Shown here: positions 11,426 through 21,500 of the stretch, piece after piece
How positions within the stretch are numbered: position 1 is the stretch's first letter
Layout: every line of letters starts with the position of its first letter
Assembly: GCA_963580455.1 (NCBI GenBank)
Contig: OY756972.1
Coordinates: 6,029,001-6,093,000 of the forward strand
Origin: Euonymus europaeus
Lineage: Eukaryota > Streptophyta > Magnoliopsida > Celastrales > Celastraceae
Length of the DNA stretch: 64,000 nt
Direction: 5' to 3'
Position numbers and translations under genes: made by a program
The notes under the pieces: generated by a model
The model's input: the letters and a program-made list of their open reading frames with translations, nothing else
The model's database searches: none
Told to the model about the DNA's origin: nothing

Positions 11426-12012
11426 CTTTCATAGTCTCCAATTGCTGCCATGTAAGGTACTTGAGAGGCCAATGGGGTTATCTGGTGAAGGAAGTAGTCC
11501 CACCCAACTAAAAAACCTGTGGCATAGCTTAAGCCTCCAATGTGGAAGATTGAATCTACCTTACCATCGTCGACTTCCTGTTTCATAGCCTTGACTACTG
11601 AGATGGATCCCGGCTATTCATGCCACAAATTACTGACATAGTCAGTGCATATAAAAGTAGTTAAATAATGATTGTTAAGCTATGAAATTGTGAACACTCA
11701 ATATAACATTGTTAGTAGTTCCTTAAACATAAAATCGAGGTTTGATATCTTTTCAAGCCATCCTTTCAATAATTAATTAAGCTCCCAATCACAAGTTCGC
11801 GCATCGAAAATTTCAATTGAAATACCAGGAACGCTGTTCTCTGTCAATCAATTTCCAAGTAAGAGATGCATTATTTTACCTGATTATAGTGCTCAAAATA
11901 ATTATCACTTCGTTCCTTTCCCATATCACCAAAAGCAAGGAATCTGGGTTCATCTGAACCTGCTGCAGGTGGTGTCCTCATCGTGACTAATTCACTCCAA
12001 CCAGCACGATTG
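11426..12012 (-). pseudogene. captured purple acid phosphatase gene fragment, two exons
   Basis: Two exons lie on the minus strand with intact splice sites. Exon a is 12012-11880 (acceptor ctcag, donor gtaaaa) and encodes WSELVTMRTPPAAGSDEP then RFLAFGDMGK. Exon b is 11613-11426 (acceptor atag, donor gtacag) and encodes VDSIFHIGGLSYATGFL then WDYFLHQITPLASQVPYMAA. The phases match, and the order agrees with plant high-molecular-weight purple acid phosphatases, secreted metallophosphoesterases. In the family the metal-binding motifs read GDxxY and GNHE; here GDISY reads GGLSY and GNHE reads GDYE, so metal ligands are altered. It is only a central fragment and cannot be an active enzyme. Confidence 0.8.
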
Positions 12013-12246
12013 CTGAGTTATTTGTATAAATTAATTTGGTGTGCGAGTGAATTTTTTTTATGCAAACCACACAGGCAATTCGTCAAACATATGGTCTGCA
12101 AAGTTACTTGCAACTGAACAAGTTCACCCAAAGCACCAACGGCAATCTCACAAACTACCTCAAGTATAAAAGAAAACATGGAGAATCTACTCTCCAGTCC
12201 TCACTGCAGCAATATTGACCAAACAAGCAAACATGGCGAAGCGTAC

Positions 12247-12517
12247 CTGACTTGAGCTTCTCCACAGCTTCAAACAAGGAAGGCTTCCTGTTTTTCCTGA
12301 GCCACTGCAAACAATTATGTAGTTTAAATTAATATTTTGGGTCAGATAGAAAGAAAGCTTTGTAGATGATGAATAATCCACTTACACAGCTTAGGCGATG
12401 AATCAAATGTTCGATAAAAAAAGAAAAGGCTATGAAGACGAAGATAACTGTTGCAAGAGCCCAAGTGGGAGTATTTTGTAAAGAGCGAGAGGCGGTCGAT
12501 CCATCTCCGGCAGCCAT
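12247..12517 (-). pseudogene. captured MLO-like gene fragment, first two exons
   Basis: Exon 1 is 12517-12386 on the minus strand, starting MAAGDGSTASRSLQNTPTWA and continuing through a hydrophobic segment to FIEHLIHRLS, with donor gtaagt. Exon 2 is 12304-12247 (acceptor tttgcag, donor gtacgc) and encodes WLRKNRKPSLFEAVEKLKS. This matches the N-terminus, first membrane span and first cytoplasmic loop of plant MLO proteins, seven-span plasma membrane proteins known for powdery mildew susceptibility and calmodulin binding. The intron is kept, so DNA rather than an mRNA copy was captured. Splicing from here to the phosphatase exon at 12012 would be out of frame. Confidence 0.8.
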
Positions 12518-13065
12518 CTTTGCTTGCTACTTCTCTGTAGAAAGTTCGATCAACGAAGGAGGAGGCCAAGGAGGAACTGATAATATTGTATTTGGAGAGT
12601 GGTAGTGCGAGAGAGAGAAAGGTAGGGTTTGGCGAAGGGGGGAGACGGGTGTGAGGAAATAGAGACGGGAAATGAGAAATATAAAAAACATTACCGACCG
12701 ATTTTTATTCCGTCGGTAATATTTTATTTTACCGACGGAAAGTTCGGTCGGTAACAAAATTTCAAAATAAAAATAAAATAAAAAGTAAAAGTTTTACCGA
12801 CGGATTATATTTGGTCGGTAATTTTGTTTATTACTGACGAAAAGTCCGTCGGTAATCCGTCGCTAATTTTCGCGCAACTTTGGCGCCATATATTACCGAC
12901 GAATAATATCCGTCGGAAATAATTCTGTAGGCATTCCGTCGGCAATCCGTCGGCAATTTCTAAAATAAACAGTTTATCGGTAATTTGTCAGTAATCCGTC
13001 GCTAGTTACCGACAGAATTTGTCCGTCGGCAAATGCCGTCGGTAATCTCCGGTTTTCTTGTAGTG

Positions 13066-13155
13066 AGATGTTTTTACAAAGCCATTAAGATATGATGTTT
13101 ATGAGAAGATGCGGATGTCTCTTGGAGTTGTGAAGGACTCAAGTTTATGGGGGAG
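13066..13155 (+). pseudogene. copia B RNase H C-terminus after the CACTA insertion
   Basis: Continuation of the frame cut at 10532, encoding DVFTKPL-type tail sequence up to the purine-rich tract 'tttatgggggag' that precedes the 3' LTR. It shows that the CACTA element inserted into the copia element. Confidence 0.75.
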
Positions 13156-13392
13156 TGTTGTGAATTAAATTTTATGCATGGGCATGCGGGTTATCACTTT
13201 GGGATTTGAATAGTTATGATTAACTTGGTTTTATGCATGTGCTTTGTTTTTAGGTGTCTTTATTGTGACTTTTGGCATGTCCATCTGATTAGTATAAATA
13301 TCTATGCAATTTTGATGAATGATATGAATACTTGGTGTGTAGCAGCTTCTCTTCTCTTTTAGTGTGTGTAAGTGCCCATCACATTCCTAACA
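13156..13392 (+). repeat. 3' LTR of copia B
   Basis: Starts TGTTGTGAAT right after the polypurine tract at about 13143-13155 and ends TTCCTAACA, 237 bp. The bounds are inferred from the TGTT...AACA ends, since no second LTR remains for comparison. Confidence 0.65.
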
Positions 13393-13609
13393 GATTCTAC
13401 TTTCAATACATGCTTCTTTCACGTGATTTCAAATTTGGTTAGCATGCATTTATTTATAATTTTTGGTTCTTACTTTCTCTGTGTTTCCCAAGGTCGTGGT
13501 AGAGCATTGTTTTGACTACTTTACGGATTAATTATTATGCCTCATTCTAAACTGATTGTAATTCCATTTTATCTGCAATTTAGTCCTATTCCATTGTGTT
13601 TTTGTTTAT

Positions 13610-14811
13610 TTTTTTTTTGATAAATTGGCTTAGCCACAAGATAACATTAATCAAACCTCACCAATAGCGGAGGAACACCAATGTACAGAGGAGGCCTTCA
13701 AGGAGAAGACAAACAAAAAACAACAAGCAAAACAAGGAGAGGACATCAACATAACAGAAAAACAAAACCACAAAACTAAAACTAATAATCTATGTCACCA
13801 TCACTGCCATTGGCCACAACATACCCCACATCTAGGCATAAATTATGAAAAAGTAGCTATCAATACTTCCCAACCAAAAGTACCGCATTCAATCATTCCA
13901 TGAGATGAGATCACAAAAGCCATAACACGTAATCAGACTCTCTTCGTGTACCTTCCTTTGCCAACAAATCTGCCAATTCATTGCCACCGCGCCTTATATG
14001 CAAGAAAGACAGGTTGTTTAATTGCAGCTGAGAGAGCTCTATAGAGTTTGCCAAATGCGCAAGCTTCCAAGGATAATCTGCCAGCTTCCTCACCCACTTA
14101 TAGGCGTTAGATGAGTCCGTTTCTATAGTGACAAAGGAATCAACAAATTTTGTACGTGCTACTGTTAATGATATAGCCCGCATAATGGCTTTTAATTCAG
14201 CTTCATTTGATTCGCAAACACCTGCATAACAAGAAAATAGACATTTTATATCCCCATATGAGTCGCGTAATAGACCTCCAATACCAGCTCGTCCCGGCTT
14301 TCCAAGAGAAGAGCCATCAACATTCCACTTGAAGTGTCCCTCTTGAGGTGGAGACCAGCTAGATGTGGGCGGCAGGTATTTTCCACTTATATTACTCCAC
14401 ATTTGCATAGCCAGTGGTGATTGTTGAATCTGAAAACTGTGATATGGGAAGTGCGGCTCCAACCATAATACCCATGAGAACAATCTGACAAAAACCAAGT
14501 CCTGTACGACTGACCAGTTTAACACTTTGTTGCTAAAAATCACCTCATTCCTCTCCTTCCAAATTGACCAAGTGATTGTGTAGAAAAGCAACCGCCAAAG
14601 TTTTAGTTGGAAATCACCTCTTATCGGCATGTGGCACCATTGTTCATACAAGACTTCAATAGAACCAGCAGCTGCCCAACTGAAACCCCACCAATCGATG
14701 ATCATATACCATAGTGCACGAGGTCCCTCACATAGGCAAAATAGGTGGTCAATTGATTCTTCAGCATCATGGCAAAAAGGGCATATATTATCAACAATGT
14801 CAATAATACCT
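13610..14811 (-). mobile_element. 5'-truncated L1-type LINE with target-site duplication
   Basis: A 1.2-kb insertion bounded by a perfect 16-bp direct repeat, ttgtgtttttgtttat, at 13594-13609 and 14812-14827. A T run at 13609-13618 is the poly(A) tail read from the minus strand. The truncated 5' end, poly(A) and long target duplication are the hallmarks of target-primed reverse transcription. The remaining sequence encodes the last part of ORF2. Confidence 0.92.
13911..14811 (-). pseudogene. LINE ORF2 C-terminus: zf-RVT and RNase H domains
   Basis: From about 14811 the minus strand encodes a zinc-binding zf-RVT segment (ICPFCHDAEESIDHLFCLC), then WSIWKERNEVIFSNK and an RNase H domain: FKWNVDGSS, GGLLRDSYGD, the Glu-rich ESNEAELKAIMRAI, ETDSS and the closing GGNELADLLAKEG. 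The catalytic D-E-D-D pattern of plant LINE RNase H is recognisable. The frame is open to the stop at 13911. Endonuclease and reverse transcriptase are absent because of 5' truncation, so it is dead. Confidence 0.88.
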
Positions 14812-14827
14812 TTGTGTTTTTGTTTAT

Positions 14828-15388
14828 ATTCTTGAAGTCTTCAGCAGTAACACTGACATTGTGCCTTTGCATATTTCAGCAATTGCACCCTCCACTCCAT
14901 GTGGGAATTACCTTCTGTACTCAATAACTTGGATGTGAGCTGTTCGTGGTTGGAAGTTACAACCTTTTTTGTTCGATCTTGAGCTATTGTCTTTTGGGGA
15001 TTTAATCTACTTTATGCTAGGTATTACTATTAAGGCCTCTTTTAAATATCACGGTTGAGTTCTCAACAGAGAGTTGGAGATGGCACTCACAACACCCAAC
15101 GACACTTGGAGTGGCTTACATATACCTTTATTAAAGGTCAGCGATTTAGTTTAACGCCTAACTTTGAGTTCTCAGTTTGTTTTCATCATGTTCTTAGAAT
15201 TCACTATGGTGGGATATGGAGACGGCTGCTATGATGCCAATTGCTCTTGCGAATGAAGGAGTAAGTAACTAATGTCGGGTCATTTCAAGCTTTTCTCAAT
15301 AACCTAGGTTTTCGTTTTCACACTACAAACTACAAACTACTCATTTAATAGGGAGTAGTTTATAGTTATTATTGTTATGCCATTGATG
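14828..15388 (+). other. possible host gene remnant with two candidate exons
   Basis: Two segments have exon-like borders. At 14880 an acceptor (tatttcag) opens a frame encoding NCTLHSMWELPSVLNN and more; it can end at a GTGAGC donor near 14933 or at TGA near 14980. At 15198-15260 an exactly 63-base segment lies between a ttcttag acceptor and a perfect GTAAGT donor; it encodes LWWDMETAAMMPIALANE with one flanking residue or two on each side. I do not recognise either product. If real, the LINE sits in the preceding intron. Confidence 0.3.
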
Positions 15389-16643
15389 TGTTAAATCTCA
15401 CAAGTTCACGAATCGAATATAATAGTATAGTGACTGCAAGTACGAGGTCGAATCTCACGGGACAAGTAACAATTCAACTGGGATTACTTAACTTAGCAAT
15501 TAAAATAAAAGTTAACAATTTTGGATTTCAAATAACAAGAGAGAATATTCAGATAATGATTTCACCATATAATCAAACTATGAGTAAAAATTATCAAATA
15601 TACAGATTCAATTTCAATTCAAAGGTTGATTCTTTTCTTAAATATGTTGATTCGTTCGATCGCGGTGCTAACACGTATCACTAACAAATGTTAATCATGT
15701 TTGATCGCAGTTGTTAACACAAGACTAATGAGCCATTAAGTTCTAAAGAACTATAACAACCAATTAATCATCTAATCCGTGATCTTAGATTTAACAATTG
15801 ATTTTTCTCAATCTCAATTCCACTAAAACATGTGAATTCGGATCGTTCCTTAGTCTTAGCTAGGTTAGTTCATAAGCATACTCAAATGGTGATCAAACAT
15901 TTAAATACACCACAAACTTATAAGAATAGAGATTAAATATAAGAATTATAAACTGAATTTGTATAACAACAACTATTAACTCGTAATCCTCAAGATAGGT
16001 TACATCACAATCCCAATAGAAAAGCTTTAATTACAAACCATGTTCCAGAAAGAAAGAAAAAATGATCTACTAAAGTTAATGAACTAAAGTAGAAGGAGAA
16101 AAATCCCTTCAATGGATGGATGATCCTTTGACAGTCTCCTTTAAAAATCCTGAAGAAGAAGAACCAAAAGAGGCTTGTCTTCTCTTTTTCGTCAAAAGCT
16201 CTATCTTGTGTTGGTCTCCCTTTTGGAATGGTGGCCACACCCTATGAAAACAGTAACCCACCATAACTTTTCACTTGCTTTCCATAATATCTGTAACTTA
16301 CTATTTTTAGTAAGTTATAGATATTTAAAGTTACAGATATTTATCATTTTTTGGCACACTAATGCTCTAGCGGTCTCAGATGCTCGAGCGGGTCATCAGT
16401 GAAAACTCCCTGGTCTACAAAGACCATTTTAGCACGCTACAGCATGCTCCAGTGCTTCTTCAGCATCAGAATTTCATTTTCACTGATTTTGCTTCACTTG
16501 AGGCATATATCCTAAAATTCAAAATATCAAGAAATCTCATAGAAAATATAAAATCATCCCATTCATTTATCATCGAAAACATATGGAAATTAAAGCACAA
16601 AATGAGTATAAAATGGATAGATCAGCCATTTATCAACTCTACA
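15389..16643. repeat. LTR-like noncoding repeat sequence
   Basis: Roughly 1.25 kb of noncoding DNA containing phrases typical of dispersed plant repeats (for example 'gcaagtacgaggtcgaatctc' near 15437). Candidate TG and CA ends exist, but no target duplication was found and no coding domain is visible. The family is not determined. Confidence 0.35.
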
Positions 16644-17254
16644 ATCAACTTTCTCAAAGAAAATAACAAGGGAAATGCAGTAGCAGCTCTAATGGCCAGA
16701 CTTGAACCCAAAGGCAGAGGTTTGGTTTGTGAAGTAACCTTTTTTTTCCTTCTTCTATTTGTCGTTTTTTGACGAGCAAGTATTTCTTTGTGGGAATAAG
16801 CTATTGTAAAACTCATCCTTCATCCATAGCCTACCCTTCACACCCTTAATGATGCACAGTTAACACATTGAAGCAATTATTCTTATGCAGATCAATTATA
16901 ACTTTGACAGTCAAGGATGATTCGAACATCAACTATATATATTTCATGACACCTGTAGCAACGCGCGGGCCTTTCAACCTAGTTGTTTCCTATTCTAATT
17001 CGACTAGGTTCCCTTATATATTTTCTAGACTATATATAGTCCTTTTCCAGGCTTTCGTTGGACAACTTATTACCAGTGGATTCCAAGCTTTTCTGTTATC
17101 ACCGTGAACGATCTTACTTTATTTAGCTTTCCCGTTGCATCAATAAACATAGAACCATGATAATGCTAACTGTGTCAGGTGAATTAATTTCAAAAAAAAT
17201 AGTTTTTTGGAACCTGTTGAAAAATGTCTAGTGACCGTGCCTACATGACTTGCC
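16644..17254. other. intergenic sequence upstream of the first P450 unit
   Basis: No gene is visible. It contains a 'gtagcaacgcgcgggc' phrase near 16958 that resembles repeat DNA. The part 17140-17252 recurs at 63434-63553. Confidence 0.4.
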
Positions 17255-17445
17255 ACATTGATTATGAATAAAATCATTTTTTATTTCATTAGCACTGTCA
17301 TTATAATATAAGAGATTGAGATACTCCGAGAAGATCCAACAATCTTGATTTCGCTTAGCTATTTTGATAGGTTTTGGATTTTTTTTTTTTGATAAAATGA
17401 TAGGTTTTGGATTAATTTACAACTATGTTACAACGGAGACGTCAT

Positions 17446-17470
17446 GAGTCATAGATAGTGTGCCACGTGG
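17446..17470 (+). promoter_or_regulatory. distal bZIP-type block: TGAGTCA plus G-box
   Basis: A tgagtcat motif is followed within 20 bases by the palindrome CCACGTGG (17463-17470, G-box core CACGTG). The same pair is kept at 36191-36216 upstream of the second P450. G-boxes bind bZIP and bHLH factors; the role here is inferred from motif and conservation only. It lies about 1.1 kb upstream of the start codon. Confidence 0.4.
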
Positions 17471-18520
17471 ATATATAGGGTAGGAAGGTTCCAATGATGA
17501 TGAAAGAAAAACAAATTAACAACGTTAACTAAAGTTTTAACCAACCACAATTAGAGACAAGGGTGGACTTTTTGTGTTAAAAGAATAAGAAGGTGAAGCG
17601 GGGACCACCGCCCCTGTCAGCTTTTCTATATATATATATGTTTTTGTATTCACTTCTTTCTTACAGCTAATGGATTTATGCTTAGCCAAATAGAGTTAGG
17701 ATTTTATTCATTAGTCAATATTCCTACATCAATAACAGTAATATATTACAAATTTGAAACATTTGACTTTCTGTATTTTTGTTGTATTAGTCTTTGGTTG
17801 GTTTTTAGCTAGTCATGGTGCAATTTAATGTAAATTATTTTACTTGTATCAATGCAATTTTTGTTCTCAAATGCTTTTATTTTTGTAATTTGCTTCCCAA
17901 AAAAATAATAATTATGGTTGCTGTCCCAAACCACACCCTCTCCAGTTCTAAAACTTGGCTCTGTCAGTTGATGAACCTTAAGGTTTGGATTTGTTCAATC
18001 CTAACAAGCTCAGGGTACAGATTTACTGTTAAAATTCTAAATGTCCTAAATGTTAATTGCTAGATCCTAACTATTAAACTATAACGGGCATTGGTACCCA
18101 CGACTTTAGGGTTCTAACTTCCAAAATAAGTGAAAATAGACTACGTAGGCGTATATGAATGAATTATAAATTTATAACTACAATTTATTTTAAGTAGAAA
18201 TATAAATTATTATTAAATTTTATTTCAAATATAAATTAACGAAAAATGTGTGGTAGATATTAAATAGAATAGAAAACAAAAATAAAACTACCAAAATTAA
18301 GTGTAACAAAATTTTTGACACGTGATCTTCTAAATAAAATAGGAAAAAAAACCCCAACTCTATCGCTATGTATAAGCTCTATTTTGGAGATGCAAGTTTT
18401 TAAACTTTTGTGTATGAGTAAATTGTTTTTGAAAAATAAAAAAGATATTTTAATTTTCAAAATTCATTTTCAATAGGGCAAGTCAACGTGACATGTTATA
18501 TGAATTTGGGTAAAATTGAT

Positions 18521-18528
18521 CTATAAAA
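18521..18528 (+). promoter_or_regulatory. TATA box of P450 gene 1
   Basis: CTATAAAA lies 66 bases before the ATG at 18587. The same motif lies 65 bases before the ATG of gene 2, and the sequence from it to the ATG is conserved, including a pyrimidine-rich leader (cttctctccctc). Confidence 0.6.
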
Positions 18529-18586
18529 AATTTATTCCAGTAGTGCACGAGATCAACTCTCACCTTCTCTCCCTCTGACGCCAAAA

Positions 18587-21500
18587 ATGGAAGCATCAAT
18601 GGTTTCTATTGCAGTATCAGTTACTTTAATTGCAGTACTGTCATGGAGAGTGTTGAACTGGGTCTGGTTGAGGCCGAAGAAAATAGAGAGGTACCTGAGA
18701 CAGCAAGGCATAGGAGGCAGCTCTTACAGGTTTTTGGTTGGAGATATGAAGGAGATTTCTTTCATGTCCAACCAATCAAAATCCAAACCCATCGACTTCG
18801 CCGATGATATTAGCAACCGTGTCATGCCCTTCCAGTCTCGATTGCTCAGACAGTATGGTATGCCAATTTTTTGTTTTGATTTGGTTCATCAACTCTTGAA
18901 ATTAAGCTTGATTAGACACATAATAGATATCAATAGCACAATCAAACCCAGAAATTAAATTCTTTTTCTTTTTGTTTTCATTTGATTAAGGTGTGAGATT
19001 GTTTCTCTTTTCCGAATATTTAAAGGCAAAAACTATACATTAAACCCTTCAAGTTGTATCGATTTTCCTATTGAGCCTCTCTAGTCCAATTGTTTCCTAT
19101 TAACCCCTCTATCTATGTAGACTCAATCCAATAAGCCCTTAACACGGTGCCCTAGGAATGTGTGGTTGCACGTGCCTCATATAGTGCGTTGCATTTTATT
19201 ATTTTATAACTTATTGGATTGAGATCGAATAAATTGAGGGTTCAATAGGATACGATTGGACTTGAGGAGCTCAATAGGAAAATGGATACAACTTGAAGGG
19301 CTTAATAGATATGTTTTGGTGTTCTCAATAAGGGTTAGAAGGAAAGTTGTACGTCTACTTAGGAGGTAGCTGTTGTTAATTTGAAAGATCTATCTGGAAA
19401 TTGTTATTTTTCTTATGAAACCTGAATCTACTAAAATGCATTTAATAACAAGACTCTTCAATGCACCAAGGACAAGTACAAGACTCAGTCAGCAAGCATA
19501 ACCACCAAGCAATGTTGGGCAGAAAAGGAGCATAACTTGACTGTTATTTTGGAGTAGAATTTTGAATTTTGGTTGTTTGAAATATTTTTAATGTTTTCCC
19601 TTTTGTTTTCCTTGTTTTGGATGTGAGGACTTGATGTTGTATGGCTACATTATGTAGGGATTAATCTTTTGGATGATGTGACATTGTGTGCCAATTTTTC
19701 TACTATTTTCATACCAATGTTGCCGTTAATTCATGATTGAAGGGCTTATTTTTATAGTGATTGGACTTGAGGGGCTTATTAGGAGAATATTGACAACTTG
19801 CAGGGCTTATTACGAGAATATCGACAACTTGAAGGACTTATTATACGATTTTAACTTTGTTATGGCGGTGTGTGTAACCACGCATTCTAGCGCCGCCGTG
19901 TTAAAGGCTTATTCGATTCAAACCGCATAGTTTGAGTGCTTAATAGGATAAAATTGGACTTGAGGAACTTAATAGGAAAATCGATATAAGTTGAAGGGCT
20001 TAATATATGATTTTGCCAATATTTAAATTCAGAGCTGAGATTGGATTTTTTTTGTGAGACTATATTCAATTTTTTGAGAGAGCGTGAATTGAATCAATAA
20101 TATTCAAGTTATAGTTTTGGAGCATCTTATCTGCATGATATTTATATATAGAGAGACACATACACACTTAAGATTTCCATCTGTCCTAGAAGTAATCAAA
20201 CGTTTGATTTTATTCTGAGGAAGGTAAGAATTTCTTCATTTGGTTTGGACCAACACCGATGGTGACGATAATGAACCCAGAACAAATTAAAGAAGTGTTT
20301 ACGAAGACGAGTGACTTTCAGAAGATAGCTCAAAACAGAATCTCCGGGTTATTGTTCAGCGGACTTGGAACCCTTGAAGGTCAGAAATGGACCAAACATA
20401 GAAAGATTATCAACACAGCATTCCATCAAGAGAAATTGAAGGTCAAATCTTTACTTTTCTCCACACTTCTTCATTGAACTATTAGTATCTGCGTTTTTGT
20501 ACTTGTCACTCTTATGGATCATACTTCCTACTTCTTGCATTGCATATGCGTTCACTCCGCTCTAATTTGTCTTTCTTGGGGTTGGGATACAGTTAATGGT
20601 ACCTGCTTTTCACCAAAGTGGTAGTGATATGATAAATGAATGGGAAACAATGGTATTAGAAAATGGGTGCTGTGAATTGGATGTGTGGCCTCATCTGCAA
20701 AATATGACAAGAGATGCGATTTCTCGTACAGCATTTGGAAGCAGTTATGTAGAAGGGAAAATAATTTTTCGTCTCCTCGCAGAACTAACCGAACTCACAT
20801 TTTATCAGGCTTTCATGTCAGTTCCCTTTCCAGGAAAGAGGTAAACTTTGTATTCGTCGATGAACGCGTGTCTGTAATCATCGTTATATTCAAAACTGAA
20901 AGTCAATACTAATGTTGTACAATGTCTCTCTTGAATTTGTAGCTTCTTACCCACAAAGGCAATTAGGAGGATGAAGGAGATTAAGAAAACAATGGACGCA
21001 TCAATTAAGAACATCATCAACAAAAGATTAAGGGCGATGAAAGCAGGTAACGCTGCTAACGATGACTTACTAGGAATTCTCTTGGAATCCAACTTAAAAG
21101 AAATTCAAGAACATGAAAACAACAAGGATGTTGGAATGAGTATTAAAGATGTGATAGAGGAGTGCAAGCTATTTTACTTTGCTGGTCAAGAGACCACTTC
21201 AGTGATGCTTGTTTGGACATTGATTTTGCTGAGCAAGCACTTGGACTGGCAAGCACGTGCGAGGGAAGAGGTCTTGCAAGCCTTTGGTAATAGTAAACCC
21301 GACTTTGACGGGCTCAATCACCTAAAAGTTGTAAGTATATATCTACACTGATTGTCAACATGCCTTTTTTCCAATGTCTAGTGGGGAAGACTAGCTATTA
21401 TCAAAGTCTCTTACCGTACTATTTTTTTATGTCTCAGATTACGATGATTTTGTATGAGGTCCTTAGACTATATTCTCCATTCGCTTATATTACTCGAAGT

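Larger units (their letters stand above)
10533..13065. mobile_element. non-autonomous CACTA element carrying host gene fragments (Pack-CACTA)
   Basis: 2533 bp. The left end reads CACTACAAGAA and the right end is its inverse, TTCTTGTAGTG; both lead into a gattaccgacgg-type subterminal block. Both subterminal regions (about 10550-10850 and 12690-13050) are packed with TTACCGACGGA-type repeats in both orientations, the binding-site layout of En/Spm transposases. No transposase is encoded. The flanking copia RNase H sequence joins across the insertion with AG shared at both ends, so the target duplication is 2 bp as seen; 3 bp is usual. Inside, on the minus strand, lie pieces of an MLO gene, a purple acid phosphatase gene and an unidentified terminal exon. 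Confidence 0.9.
6255..13392 (+). mobile_element. Ty1/copia element B, 5'-truncated and split by nested insertions
   Basis: Copia gag-pol homology runs from about 6255 to 13155 and ends at a 3' LTR (13156-13392). The 5' LTR and the Gag N-terminus are missing. The element is interrupted by a SINE cluster (8219-8674) and a CACTA element (10533-13065); copia homology resumes in register after each. Many frameshifts and stops show it is old, in contrast to copia A. The exact 5' truncation point is uncertain. Confidence 0.88.

Noticed and set aside
15388..15684. 98-codon open frame on the plus strand
   Set aside because: Asn, Ile and Ser-rich translation from AT-rich repeat-like DNA, with no recognisable domain.
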